NCBI GenBank assembly: GCA_008711295.1 | Contig: VUYV01000036.1 | Span: 3,965,562-4,029,561, forward strand | Length of the DNA stretch: 64,000 nucleotides | Direction of reading: 5' to 3' | From: Anarhynchus alexandrinus | Lineage: Eukaryota > Chordata > Aves > Charadriiformes > Charadriidae | Shown here: in pieces, positions 24,621 to 38,550 of the stretch | How the letters are laid out: every line of letters starts with the position of its first letter | Position numbering within the stretch: the stretch's first letter is position 1 | Program-made: the position numbers and the translations under genes | The notes under the pieces: model-generated | Databases searched by the model: none | What the model saw: only the letters and a program-made list of their open reading frames with translations | What the model was told of the DNA's origin: nothing

Positions 24621-24980
24621 CTTTGCCTATGGCACTGCATCCTGTTTAAGGAATGTTTCTCTTCCTTCACTGCAGCAAGATATATTTAACTGTTTCACAT
24701 GAGTTTTGTTATCTGCCTCCTTTGGCCCATTCTCCTGGGCTTCCCTTCAGAGTCACTGTTAGATGTTGGTGGTGTTCTCACTTCACTGGCCTCACTGTTT
24801 CTTTACTCTTTCCAGGGATTGGAATAGGGATGTGGAGATCAGGGACAGCGTTTCAGGCTAAGATCAAGTGCAAAGTGGGTTTGGAGTCAGGAAATGAAGT
24901 TGAGGTATACTGAGGATCAACCAGAAGAGCTGGAAATTCTATCAAACCAAAAGTCTTGGACAGAAACAAAGAGGAGAGCT

Positions 24981-25008
24981 GGTTAGGTTAGGGTTAGGGA
25001 GGTTAGGG
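24981..25008 (+). repeat. Short interstitial telomere-like repeat
   Basis: The run ggttaggttagggttaggg plus aggttaggg contains three TTAGGG hexamers and one shortened unit. It is too short to signal a chromosome fusion and may have arisen by repair or slippage. Confidence 0.7.
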
Positions 25009-25842
25009 AGCTGGTGCCAAAAGTATGGAGCAGAAAAGCGGGACAAATGTGGTCAGATGTGAAGAAATCTATTGTATGTGAGCGCTGAGAGGGGTCAGGA
25101 GACTTGTCAAAGGCAGAACTGGTGCTGGAGCAGCAAAAGATGGGGAGCAGGCACAGGACTAAGGAGTCAGAAACAAGACATAAGATGCAGATAGTGCAAC
25201 TACCAGCTTATGACACCTCACTCTACCTTGAAGATGGACCTAGTTCTAAAGGATAATTTTCAAACCAAGTCCCACTAGGCACACCCAGCCTGCAATGTGT
25301 CACAATACAAAGTACTCTGTCTACCTCCCAGTCTTGGTCTCTTCACTGCTTTACTCAGACCCTGATTCTCAAGTCAACAATTTACAGCTTTACCTTGCAG
25401 TTTCTGTCCTCCAGATGCCTGCTGTGACCTCCAGATCCAGACCCTGTCTGCCCCAGCCCTGCCAAATCTGTTTACACACTCTGAGGGTGGAGCAGAGGAT
25501 GAGAAGGTCCTCACCATCAGTGCTGGGCTCCCACCTCTTCCGTACTGCTAACCAGGCTCCCCCAGCTCCTCCTTAGCAGGGGCCAGTTTATTTGGCCCTT
25601 TGTCACCATGGTGAGTGACTGGTGCCTTACAGACTGACAATTCAGCCTAGAGAGGAGGAGGATGGCAGAATGGAGTGTTGAAAGGGTAAAGGTAATGCCC
25701 TATCATAGAATCAAACTGGGAAAAATACTGGGATATTTTACTGTTGTCCCTCAGTCTTCAGCTGATGCTCATCTACTCTGTTTTTGAGTTATTCGTGATG
25801 AAGCCTGTTTTTCTTACATGGCCCTTGCAATTCTTAGCATTT

Positions 25843-26050
25843 TCATAGAATCATAGAAAGGTTTGAGTTGGAAGGTACCTGAAAGATCATCTAGTTCCAA
25901 CACCCCTGCCATGAGCAGGGACATCTTTCACGAGATCAGGTTGCTCAAAGCTCCATCCAGCCTGATCTTGAACACTTCCAGGGATGGGGCATCCACAACT
26001 TCACTGGGGAACCTGTTCCAGTGTCTCACCACACTCATTGTAAAAAAATG
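25843..26050 (-). mobile_element. CR1 LINE 3' fragment, minus orientation
   Basis: It begins on the left with tcatagaatcatagaaaggt, the reverse complement of the CR1 tail. It continues with agatcatctagttccaacac and, further on, ctggggaacctgttccagtg, all recognisable CR1 3' region sequence. About 200 bp remain. The left end is the element's 3' end. Confidence 0.88.
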
Positions 26051-26944
26051 AGGGTGGCAAGATCATCTGATGATGGAGAAACTGCACCTTTACACAGGTC
26101 CTTGCCACCACTGTGACTGCCCTGCCTCTTCGTGCCTTATACTATGTGCAGTAGCAATTGTGGTAACACATTAAGCATTTAAAAAGATGAAGCCAAAAAA
26201 GTCCTGATCTCTCTTTTATTTCCCAGGTCTACAGGGCGGATTTGCCTACACCCGGTTTCCCCTTTTCTGGGGAGGCATCTTCTAAGAGTTCCCTAGTGAC
26301 CACTGTGCCTTAGCATACGCGGTAGAGTCCCACTGAGAGCTGTGAGGAGGCTGGAGTATTCGTGCACGCTTCTGTGTCAGATGTGCCTTTGTTCTCCTGT
26401 CCTACATACTGAGTCACTCAGCAGTGAATGAAAACAGCTGCCCCATTCCCCAGTTGTCTGCCTGATTTCAGCTGATGGGGCAGCTGGACTCTGGGTTTAC
26501 GATTCTCAATGAGAGACTTGGACCCACTCCAAGCTTAACTTTCTTTGTATATAGTATTACTGAACAGAGTTTCATATCGGAGGGATTTACATACAACATC
26601 TGAAGTTTAACTCTGCGTTAATCCAAACAAAATTCAAAGAAAAAGTACCCCTATGTTTTGTTTTGAATAATGCACTCTGGATGTAGTTGTCTTTGGTTGA
26701 ACAAAACGTCTCACTGGACAACAGGGAAAATATGAATCCCCGAGAAGTCCGCTCTCAATTTCAGTTTTCAAGAAATTTGTGCTATGTGCCTAAAATAGTT
26801 CAGTTTTGCAAACGTTTCAAGAGGAAGAATCTGTACACAGAGCTATCCCGTTCAGCCAGACCTGGGACGTCTGTTCACATCCCAGGTTTTCTTACAAAGA
26901 CAAGAAACTTCTCCTACATTACTGATACTTTTAATGCCACTTAC

Positions 26945-27086
26945 TTGCCCTCGGAGCTGTAACTATTTATGCTGCCATCAGTGGATTCCCGACTTGGCTG
27001 TCGAACCATACGACTTCTCATCTCTGCTGCCATTCCCGTCTCTGTGCTTCTCTGTATCGTGCTCTTTAGCTTCTTGTTGCCAGCCT
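26945..27086 (-). CDS. RIMS1: RIMS1 coding exon, linker before C2B (fifth exon from the 3' end)
   Basis: This 142-bp exon encodes about 46 residues of the serine/arginine-rich linker between C2A and C2B. It includes KKLKSTIQRSTETGMAAEM and QPSRESTDGSINSYSSEG, which match my recollection of mammalian RIMS1 almost exactly. The acceptor is a pyrimidine tract ending in ctttcag, with exon base 1 at 27086. The donor is GGGCAA followed by gtaagt, at 26945. The exon enters in phase 1 (2 nt complete a codon) and leaves in phase 2 (AA waits for the C of the next exon to make Asn). The linker is predicted to be disordered and rich in Ser/Thr, a likely phosphorylation region. It is alternatively spliced in mammals. 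There is no start codon because this is an internal exon. Confidence 0.95.
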
Positions 27087-30000
27087 CTGAAAGCAGAGAA
27101 AAAGAAGCAATATTTAGAACGACAACTTAAAGCAAACCCTTTACCTTGCAGTTTTCCCCCAACAACAGCGATCTGACTTGAGCATTACTATTTAATAATA
27201 CAGAAAGACTATTCTGATCGAAGAAGGAGTCTCTCTTCTTCAGTTGCACACTGGCGGTGGCTTCTCTTTAAAGGGGCTGCAGCCTGAAGATCCTTGTTAG
27301 GGCAAACTGTTAGAAATTAGGTGCCTTATTAATAATCTATATACAGTTGGAATGTAGACAGGATGACTGTGACAGTGTCTGCTGACCATACACTTGGTAA
27401 GGTGCCTCTAGCCACCCTGTTAATAAGGTTGGGTGACAACAAATGAAGTTACAACTCCCACAGAAAAAAAAGAGGGAAAAAAGCCCTTCATGCATTCAAC
27501 AGAAAAATGTTAAGTACTAAAATACTTAATATCAAAAATATAATAATGTGTTTTGACCCAGCAAAATCTTACTTTAACCACAGAAATTCTTTAAAGTACA
27601 CAATGAACTTTACATAACTTCTGATCTCAGCACTTCCTAAGTAGAATGAACTCTTTGGAGAATCCGTGTGGAAGACGATGGACTTGACAGAGTCTATGCT
27701 TGCAACTGAACATTAGAGAGCAATGTAAATCCTGAGAAATTATTTAAAGACTTCATCCATTTGGAAAAGCTTCCACCATACATTCTTTACAATGCAATTT
27801 GAATTCCACCTGGAAGGTTTTGTGTTACCCGTGAGCAAGAAGAACTTCCAGTCCTTTACAGGGGTGGTTCTGAGCAACAGGTGCAATGGCCGATCTACAA
27901 TGCTGTCGCATGGCAGAAATTATGCTTCTAAATGACGATACTTGCTCTCAAAGACCTTTAATTGAAATACTTCCACCAAAGTCTCCATGTGATGTAAGAG
28001 TGTGTGTTGACTTCAAACTCAGAGTCCTGTTCATTTTCATTTAGTTCAGCCTGTCATTCAATGGGTAACATTACTTCCTCTCAGGAAGTAGTAGATTTGA
28101 CAAAGTTTCACACAAGTGCACGCAAAAAACATTCCCCGGCATTTGCCCCTTCATTTTGGTGCCCCTTCATTCACTGTCTGCAAAGTCTCTGCTTCCTTTT
28201 CACAGTCTGCTCATGGGAGCATGTGAAAAAGTGAATGTTTCTTCCACCTCCACCTGCTGTGGAGACTGAACTGCTCTGACAAAATTTGCACTTTCCTGTT
28301 TCACATGGACGTCATTGATGTTTGAAGGTGACAGATCTTGATCTCTCTCCACCTAAAAGTTATGGCTTTGGTAGCCCCCGCTTGGCCTGCCCATTGCTCG
28401 GGGTGATTAAATGTGCTGTGGAGAAGAGCTGGTCCTTGCTCTTTGCATCTGCAGAGCTGGTGGAGGGCAGGGAGAAATCACACAGGAGAGAGCAGCTCTC
28501 CCTCCTGCTGAGTTGTCACAGTAACCTCTTTGGAGTTAGCAGAGAGACAGCACACATGGCCAAAGCAAAAAAGAAATAATTCATTTATTGGTCTAAGAAG
28601 AGGCAATACCGCAGCAAATGGGGCTGTGGTTTTCCTCTTAAGCCTTCTGGACCGGCGGTTGTTTATCTGTGGCCACCCAGTAGCAGAGAAACAAATGCCT
28701 CTGAGTGGAAGACATCAGGTACTTCCACAGATCCTTTACTCCCTTCTGAGGCCAACAGCTCTGAGGTTTTGCTGCGGGCCAATGCAACTCATCCAAATTC
28801 CTGGTCCTTGGTCAGCTGAAACCGCCTTATCCAGTACTGCTAAACATAAGGTAGAATAGTCCAGGCAAGGTACACCAGGCAGACCAGGCTCCACTTTTAG
28901 GCAGTGCAGGTGGCTGTGGAAGGTATTTGCTGGAACTTCATAGACTCCATATGTAGAAAACAAATGTGACATATTGGACCTGAGCTTTACCTTTAAAAAG
29001 AGATGGTGTGTCCAGCATACCAACACTGAAAGGTAAGCTAAGCATCAAAAATGAACCAAAAGGCAGCCTAAGAAGTATAAACCGCATGCAGAGCCCTATG
29101 CAAAGCAGGATCCTCACATTTTCCGCAGTTATGCATTTGCCACCTGTGTTGTTTTGTGCCTCTCTCTCTTCCTGGGACCTGTCTGAAAGTGCCTTGGTTC
29201 ACATCTGCTCCCACAAAGCAGGTGAGATGTTGTGGTTTACCCCCTGCCTTCTTTCTGGAGCCATCCAGATTAGGCAGCATGACTGGAAGGACACAACACG
29301 GTAGAGTCTGAAATGTGGGCAGCTGAATAGGGTTGCCTGTGAGTATTCACGGCTCAGGAAATGGGAGTGATGAGACACAAAATGCAGCTACAAGATCATC
29401 ATGACCTTGGCACAAACTGGGAAAGAGATGGTGCTCTGGACCACCTGGACAACATGGTGAATGCTGAAACTTAAGAATTAGAGCCAGGCTGTTGGGAAAG
29501 CATAATGAAGATAATATTCATAGAAATAATCACTGTAAAAAATATCCACTGACTAAATTACAGAAATGTGTATTTTCGCACTGAGCCACAGTGGAGACTG
29601 AAAATAGCAAGTGGTTTTTTTTGAAAGAGTAATTTTATATTGTCATGGATAACTTCCATGTTGGTGCTTGAACATACTTCTTTGATCCGTAGATTTTAAA
29701 TGCACAGACCATGAAGTAGGAATCCTTGTGCATGGCCACAAGCAAGTCCACAACCTTGTCTCACTCTGCTGCAAATACCTGATTGTCTTTTTCCGAATAC
29801 TTTTCAAGCTACCTCTTACTTTGCTGGATTCCACTTCTTTTTTTTTATAGTCAAGATTTTTTTTTCCGGTTGGAGATTAAAAAAAATTCTTTTGCCTCCT
29901 CTTGTAACTGCTACTAATATCCACAATGTTTCCTGGGAAAACTAGAGTCCTGCATATTTCATTTTATGACCTCAGTCTTAATATTCTGCAGTACAGTCGA

Positions 30001-33000
30001 AAATAGAATATAAAAGTAACCCAAGACAGAATGGTAAAATACATCAGGAGTTTTAAGGCATAAAGAGAATTGCTTTTGCCCATGAGTAAGAACCGAAACA
30101 CGTTGCACAGGTTTTGGAAGTTTTAACCTTGGTCAGTTATGCATATCATCTTTTTTTCATCCACTTGTAGCACAAAAAGTAATGAGAACAGTTTATCTTG
30201 TTGATGTACTCCTGTAAACTTCTCAGCAAAACCCCGTTCTGCAAGGGAGGGAGGTGGTTAGCACACAGCTGAGATGGGAACTGCTGTTATTTCTAGAGAT
30301 GCCCAGATAACGTAAAGTCATTCTGGGTACAACTTCCCATCCTGCCCTGACTGCACAATGACATACAGGATCTGAACAACTACCAGTGTTTGTCCTGCTC
30401 TTGATAATGTTTTAGGGTTTTTTTTAAACTTTCATTTTCATCTTGTATTACTTTTAATCTAGCAGTTCTGCATAGATCTCTGGAACGCTGTCTTTATATG
30501 AACAATGCAAGTTCATAAAATATTTAAGTTCAATATCTATGCTATGATCTATTATATATGATATATATGATATATTGAGAAGATTTTCTACTCTTGTCTG
30601 GATATCTATTGGAGAATGCTTGGTTGTGATTTTTATTAGTTTGATCTGTACAATTAAATTTTATAACATGTTACAGTTATTTTCCTGCACTGTGTAGATT
30701 ACACTATATTCATTGTGCAGACTGAAGATAAACTGTCTCTATACTGAATACCATTTAGGGGCAAAATCTACTCCAAAATGGTCTGTACGCTTCCGTCTAC
30801 TGTGTCAACTGTGCAAGGCTGTCTGCGTGCAGAAATGCAGATTCATGTGCATTAATTGCAGCCAAACACATAGTTTAACAGGTACAAGCTAGAGAAAAAC
30901 TATTACAGAGCAATCGTGATGAACACTTTTGCAGATTTAATAACTGATGCAAAAGGATAATAAAGCAGCCATCTGTAGCAACAACAGACACACAGCTTGT
31001 AAGCATTCTGCAATTCATCAACGGCTTTGTTGTAGCACCCCTGCTGCAACACACCAATGAGTGCGTGCAATGTGCTATTTCAGTCTACCTCTGATAAATA
31101 TAGCCTATAGTGATTCTTTTTTAGTCTGGCAAGAAACCGGTCCCTGCTTTTGGTTTGCTCGGACGAAAGTAAATTAACGGAGATCCCAATCTAAGTAACG
31201 ATGAAGAGCAAAAAGCAGGCTTGTTAGCGTATGCGCTTACATTTGCACAAAATATCAATGCAATTGAAGTGTCCCCGGTTTCTGTACTTCCTAATCACCT
31301 CCGAGTATAGCGGCCAGGAGCAAAACACTATTGACAACAGAATTGTATTAGTGAGAAAGGGTCAGTGACAGTAACTGTTGAATTAAGGTGCCTACTAGAG
31401 GTACCTCAGGGCCACCTTTATGTTGCTAAAGGCATCCAATTCAGAGAGGACAATGCCAGGACAAACGGCCCACAATGGCTTGTAGCCACGACTGCCCTTA
31501 GCAAAGGCATGACTGCACATGGCATCACCATTGGCCTGGCTTTTCCTCTGGGCTCCGCGTGGTGCCTGGAGGCAATTTACTACATTTTGCTCTTGTTTCA
31601 GTATAGTAAGTCTGAAATAACTGGAGGGGCTCTGCCACAGCCTGCTGGAGTAAAGCTTTCATCCTGTGGTGCCACGGTGTGTATTACGTGCCACAGGACA
31701 AGGCTAGAGGACATACAAGAATATGCAAGGACACAAGCTGGGCGAGATAGTCAATAGGACAGTGTTAGAGACCTCTGTAGGGGAGAAGAAGACATGGTCT
31801 TCTGTGTACTACCTACAGGGAGAGGTGCCTTGAGCAAGCATTGCCACCAGTTGGTTAGCACCAGAAAAAGCAACAAATTTACACATGTGCAGCACCTGGG
31901 TATGTGGTACGGAAAGCTGGTTCAAAAAAATGCTCCAGAGAACAAAGCATACACCACTGCTAAATGCACTAATGAAAGGGATAATAAGAAGGGTTCTAAT
32001 ACTCAATGTCACTGCATGACTCAAGGGCAAGTTATTCACGGTATCAAGCATCCTCATGCATCCAAAGAAAGCCAAAAAGGACCACAGCTCCAAGCCAGCT
32101 CTGACTGAAACCTGGCAGGACTGGGACCATATTGTTGGTGTTTGCACACTGACTGCGAGACACCGACAAGTTGATGCCAGCTGGAACAGTAAGGGTCGTC
32201 CTCAATTCGAAGAACTACAAAAAGAAAAGCCAAGGGGCACATTTCCTTCTGGTCCTTTCTGATGTGTTACTGATTTTACAGCCTCAAATTTGGCTGCTTG
32301 GAGACCTGCTGAGTTACAAGTTCTGCAGCATCCCACTCACTCGGCATGGAGCACTTTTAAACAACAACAAAATATATTTACACATGAATTGACAAAGTGC
32401 CCCTTGGCTTATAGTCCTAAACCAGAGAAAGACAAGAAGAAATAATTCAAACAGCATTTGTTCTTTTACATGTGTACATCTTTCAGATGAACTCAGCAGT
32501 AGATTTGTCTCAAAGATTGAAAGTACATAGTGACTATGGACAGAAGATAAATAGTAAAAAATATGACATTTAAATACAAATGTTTCCTAGACTTTATATC
32601 CTGCCATACTCCACTGTATTTTCCATTCTGTGTATTCTGCTATACTCTCCTGAATATACAATGCTGTTTATAAAAAGACATCTGAAATATTGCAGTAATG
32701 GTCTTTTAAATGTTTCCTCCAACTATCACACAATATATTGAAATAAGGGAGAAAGCTGTTTATATTCTATGGTGTTAGATCCTGAGGTTTAAAATCCAAA
32801 TATAAAATATCATGTGCTTTCTCCCATTTCTATTTATTAAAACAAATCCACAAACAGCATTTATACTATTATAAATAAAAAAACTTTCTAGAAAGAATAT
32901 TCACCTTTTCAGTTGGGGTAATTTATCAAGATGTAATTTTTTTGTAGGAGCTTGGAAAAAACTGTAGCTCATAACTGTATTTATAAATTCACACATTCAG

Positions 33001-34713
33001 CTGGCAAATCAATTTCACTCCCAGTAAATATTTTCAGATAACACAAAACAGTGCAATTAGTCCATTAATACACACAGTATTTTTTTTTCTTACGTATTCA
33101 GAGACAAAGGAAGAAAAAGCACCAATCCTAACAAAAGGAGATGTCACTGAAACGCTGTTCACAGTTGTATTAATGCTTTGATGGCATTTTCACCAGTGCA
33201 CTGCAGAATCTCAGCTTTTGACTGTTATTTCTTGAAAAGCAAACTTGCAAACTCTTAACAGTTTGCACTTAGATGTCAAAGGAAAGTAACTTCACTTATC
33301 CAACAGCTCTTACTGACTTGTGTTAAGCTGAAGTAGTACTTTGATAACAAATGACAAGAACTGCTGAAGGTCCATGCTCAAAACAAAAGTAAACAAGAAC
33401 TTGAAAATCATGCCATTATGCACTACCTGACAATGGCCCCAAAACTTTGAGCCACTGCTTTTACAAATCTTATCTCCTTAAGAAAAGATGGTCTTAAGCA
33501 TATTTACTGAAAAAAAACCAAACCCAAAACCAAACCCCCAAAATGTAAAAACAGGCATGTGGTTTTGTATGATTATCCTGATACATGTGATTTTCCCACG
33601 TGAGGGAACAAATCCTGTGTCTAACCAGGACACATGTTTCTGAAGGAAAAACAAGGGTATCTGGTCAGAAGAAGTTCTGTTACGGCTTCTGAAATTACTA
33701 GTATTTTTTGTCCAAAGATTTTTACATTAATGGTTTTGCCCACATACTTGCAATGAAGTGAAATGAGCCACTGTCTGTCAGCCAAAATGAGGCAATCAGT
33801 GATGATATATGGTAACGAGTTTTTACTGCTGGGATTGCACTAAACAGTCTTTATAAACACACAGAAATAACAGCATCTTAATTACCTTGTTCACATATAT
33901 GCAAAGAGCTACATAAAACCAGAATATGTTGATGAAACGGATAATAGGTATACATGCCTAATTCTTCAACTTTTAATGCCTATTTCAGTGAAATGCAGTT
34001 AGTAACACAACAAAGTCATGTTTCCAACAAATTATTTACTATATAAACAGTTTATAAAATTTCAAGCACTCATTTTCTCGTGTACACTTGGCTTTGTTAG
34101 ACTGGAGGAGAAAGCGAGATGGAATGAAATAAGAAGCTCAGAAGAGCTGCTTGCACTTCCAAAGTAACCTTTTTACAGCAAAACACAGCGTTACATTACA
34201 ACGTTGTTTATTACCAGCCAACCCTTAGAAGAGAACTGGCATATGGTACAGAGACAACATTTGTCCACTGAAAGGGTGCTGGGACACAGCTGCCAGCTAA
34301 TACAGGAGGGGAAAACAAAACTGTAATGCAGAAGAAAGTAGAAGAGATTCTTCAGATAAACTAAACCAACACTTTATTTCTTTAAGAATTTAAACATGTT
34401 TAAGTAACTGCATGAAATCTTTTTTGGTTATAGGCAGCCATTACAATTTAAATAAATTTGAGACTGGTTTTTAAGTAGGAATCTTCACAATTACAAATAC
34501 TTCAGTATTTATTATTAAAAACATATAATGACAGTATGATTGCTAAAAGAAAATGTTTTACAAGATGATATCACCAATAAGACAATTTATAAGACATGAT
34601 TAATAAAAAAACTTACTATTGCTATGCGCCTTCAAAAAATTTCCCAAGAACTATGCGGTGTCCATAATGGCAACCCAAAGTCTAATTATTTTAATAATTT
34701 CCATAAAAACTGT

Positions 34714-34746
34714 AAAGTATATAACTATCATATAGTTATATACTTT
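34714..34746. repeat. Perfect AT-rich hairpin
   Basis: A 15-base stem (aaagtatataactat and its exact reverse complement) surrounds a 3-base loop (cat). It is followed by a TATA/GTTATA microsatellite up to about 34785. It could form a cruciform or simply reflect repeat expansion. Confidence 0.75.
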
Positions 34747-36749
34747 TTTATATATATATAGTTATAGTTATAGTATATAACCACTGGTGCCAAAGCATCC
34801 TCTAGGAAAAAGATGTTACATGCCTTTTTGTACAGTTGAAAAGTTTCTGAATAACAACTCAGCCCTAATTTAATGGCACAGCATGCTAATCAGGAGACGT
34901 TACAGCCTCAGAAACAGTCCTCTCCTTTTTCTCACAACAATTAGCACCCTATTAATTGATCTGAATATTCTGTACCTTTTCTGTCGTTTGATTTGTTCAG
35001 ACTGCCACTTTCAAGCTCTTGAAGTTTTATTCCACCGCTACCAGCATCTCCCAGGTGGGTAATACATTCCCCTTCAAAAATGTTACTAACCTGCCTTCAG
35101 AGATCATTTCCAGTGTATCAGACCAAGGGAGTACCACACTGACACAGGTTTTTCCTTCGGGACTGTAGCATTGCAAAGTTATAACCCCAGACTAACACAC
35201 ACACTGCTGCATTACACTAATACATAAGCTCATCGCAGTTAACACGCAGAAAATACAGGCTTACCTCTGGTTTAAGCAAAATTAAACATCGGCTATGATA
35301 GAATCCTTAGGAAGCAGCCAGCACCTACAGCAGCTTCACCTTTATTTAAATATCTCGTGCCGTTTCTGGGTAGAATAAACCTCTGGGGTCCTGGCGTTGC
35401 CTCTCCCTCGTTCTCCTGTAACCACTTGGCACCGCAGCACTGCGAGGAATGATCAAGTTGCTTCACTCACAAGTTCCTTTTACAACTGTGATTACATTAT
35501 AGGGCCTTGCAGCGAAAAAAGGACTGAACTACCTGCCAGCTAGCACTTCATAATATATCACCGAAAGGTTAAAAACTTCAGTCAGCGGTGTATTTTCTAG
35601 TGATGTGCAAGTAGAGAAGAGCACAAAATATTCTTGGCAACCTTGGTTGATTGCATTTTTTTAACGCTGCTGTTCAGAACTGCATGAGGAGAGTCAGATA
35701 AACCCAGAAACACACTTCTCTATCCTGGTGATTTTGACTCATTCTGCATGAATTTTGGTACAAAACCACCTGAAAGATTGCAAAGCTCAGAAAGCATCAA
35801 CTTAGCGTTAAATACTACATTACAGTTACACTAAAGTCTTAATGATATTGCTGTCTTAAAGGGACTTGAGCACTCCAGAGTTAAAGTTTCACTGCCTCCT
35901 AAGTGCCCCCCGAGCATTTTGAGAACAGAACTTCATCATTGAATTACTCCTTTCATCTTTAAACTTCATTTTGAGGAAACAGACTTTGCCATATAGTTGT
36001 TTCCACGTCAAATTGCTCAGGTTTTCTGATACTCTTTTCCAAAAATGTAATATGCTTTCCTCTTGCACTTAGTTAAGAATTAATCAATTTAATACACTTT
36101 TATAAACTTGGCATTCAAGATTGTAGGGACTGATGTGCTTTCTCTCACTGTCTTTTACACAGAAAGGAGGTACCCAACCTAATGCACATAGTGAATTTGG
36201 ATATCAGGTTGATTAAAGATAGAAAGGAGAAAGGAATTGACTCAGCATTTGTCAAGCAAAAAGAAGAAAACTATTTCAAAAAGAATTATAATGGGAAAAA
36301 ATGAAAAACACGCATACAATAAATTTCTCTCCAGTGGATCTTCAAGTTATGGTGAAGCTCTGATTATTTAAGGTATCGTAAAATGATTAATGAGAAAAAT
36401 GCCACAAATGATATTGTGCGTTTCAGCTAATAAACATATAACAGGACTTATGATTGCAAATACTGTATAGGTGACCAACAAATTCAAAATCCTCTGCAGT
36501 AGGAATGCAGTATATCCCATGTCACACCTATGCAGAAAAGTCCACCTATTTTCATTGCATAGGCACAGATTTCCTACATAGTGCAACGGTTAATTTGTCT
36601 CTTGCTCTGCAGTACGCATTTTGAAATGCCATTCCAAACACCACAGAGAAGGTGGCTTACCACCTCTTTGAAAAATATGTAGTCGTATGGCATGCAAGTC
36701 TCTTGTGATGCATGTTAAAAACATTGAAAAAGCAAAATACAATTAAATG

Positions 36750-38550
36750 GAAAGATTTGTCTTCCAAAGATCGGTACGAGGCTATGGTAGGAATGAAACG
36801 CTGATGGTGGTGGCTGCTGACGTGTGCACGTCACCCTCCCGAGACATGCCGGCGGCACGTGCGTGGCAAAGGCTCCCAGACCCGGCTGCCACCCTGAGCG
36901 GTTTTACACAAAGCGCTGCACTTTTATGTCAAGTGTGCAGAAGTTCCCTCCCACTCAGGGTCTTGCTCGGGGAAACCCAGCAGAGGTTTAAAGTTTAAAT
37001 CAAAAAAAAAAAACCAAACCATGGAGGGAAGGCTTTCACGCCACAGGCTTCCAGAAAGCCCCCACTTGGGTCACAGCCTTTCTTCCTTTACGCTCCTTTT
37101 CCTAGTCCCAGGAAAAAAGATTCCTTGTATTTCTTATTTGTACGATCAAAACCCATTTCCAGGACTATAACTGACCTGCTCTTCTGGATCTGTAATGGAA
37201 AGGCTGACCAAAAGCCTGGCTTGTCCCTCCACCGCTGCGGGAAGAGCGAATCTGAGCTCCTCTGCCTCCTGAAACATCAGCCTCGGACTCTCTAGAGAAT
37301 AAATTTTCCTGGGCCGCCTCCAAAGTACCACACCGTAAAGCAAACTTTCACTTAAACTTTCTACATTCCTAAACACAAATTCGCATGTTGTTTTTGCAAC
37401 CGTGTTTGTTCTGCTGTACCTTGTATCACCACCGGTGATCCCACAGAAGTTTCAGCTACAGTAAAATGCAGCCACGCTCTTCTTCAGCCAAAGTATTTAT
37501 GCGAAGCTTTACTTTGCTTTTGAACTTCTTCACTATTTTTGAATGGGATTTTAAATGTGACTATATAAAGTCTTGAGCCAGATGTGTTGCAATGACGTAA
37601 GGACCTACCCCCCACACAGCTGAGGTCAGCCCAGGTAACAGCTGCCAGAAGAGAGGCTAAAAACTCAGGAGAGGCTCCTTCTTTTGGTCCGTTCAAATCC
37701 ACTTAATGACAGTCCTGGTGCAAAATTTATCTTTTTAATCAGCTTTTTATCCATAGCAGTAGTTAAGGCAGGTAAGTAGTGAGTGAGACAGTGGCTGAAC
37801 GTTTCCGTTTTAAAATAGCTGTTTGTGGCATGGCGTTCAAACTGGTTTACATTAGTTCCAGCAGGCAGTATGTAAAAACACCTACGGGCTTGGACAGCGG
37901 ATCTGTGCTAGATAAACACTGCATAACTGTAAGATATAATTGTTCCCGTTGTGTTTATATTATTGGAAGTGGCCAACTGTGCACGAAGACTCGGTTTAGA
38001 GACAGATCGTTCAGCCAAACTGCCCGAATGAATGCTCTGGCATAACTCTGTACGAAATCGTCAGGTTTGCATCCACTCTTGCTGGTTTATGTCCATTATC
38101 AGAGGCGCACTGAGGAACACTCTACCGACAAGACGAAAAAGGTTCAACTCTGCCGCAGACAGACACCGGTGCAAAAATTTGCCACAGCATCAGTATTGCT
38201 TTGGTTACTGGGCAAGGTAGGGAGTTATGAGAGAGAGCAGGATGTTGGGTAACACCTTGCCTTTTGCCATTAAAAATGACTACTCCAGGACATTTTTATA
38301 GGTCTGTGTGGCTGCCTGTTTCTCCTTCTCCTCAGCTCTCCTTTCGGGGTTGCAAACCTTGCTTGGAAAGGCTTTGCCTTTCTCAAAGGCGAAGGAGACG
38401 GACAGCGGTCAACAGACACCAGGCAGAAAGGGCACCAAGGCAGGAAGAGTTTTCTGTCTTTTCTTCGGTATATCATGCTAACTTTTCATTACAAACCAAG
38501 ATTTCTTTATTGCAACTGTTCGCTTGAGTGATAATAGATTTCTTATATAA
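36750..38550. promoter_or_regulatory. CpG-enriched intronic patch, possible regulatory region
   Basis: Compared with the surrounding AT-rich intron, this interval has many CpG dinucleotides and a higher GC content (for example 36815-36910 and 37790-38460). It contains no recognised repeat and no exon with family similarity. Retained CpG suggests an unmethylated regulatory element, such as an internal promoter for a short RIMS1 isoform, but that is inference. Confidence 0.3.

Larger units (their letters stand above)
22023..26944 (-). other. RIMS1: RIMS1 intron with CR1 fragments
   Basis: GT-AG intron of 4922 bp, from donor gtaagt at 26944 to acceptor gcttcag ending at 22023. It holds CR1 LINE remnants near 22649-22786, 24021-24098 and 25843-26050, a weaker one near 24538, and a short telomere-like GGTTAG run at 24981-25008. 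No exon was recognised within it. Confidence 0.85.

Noticed and set aside
36370..36586. 72-codon minus frame with hydrophobic segments
   Set aside because: AT-rich chance frame. No homology, and it does not fit RIMS1 phase or sequence.
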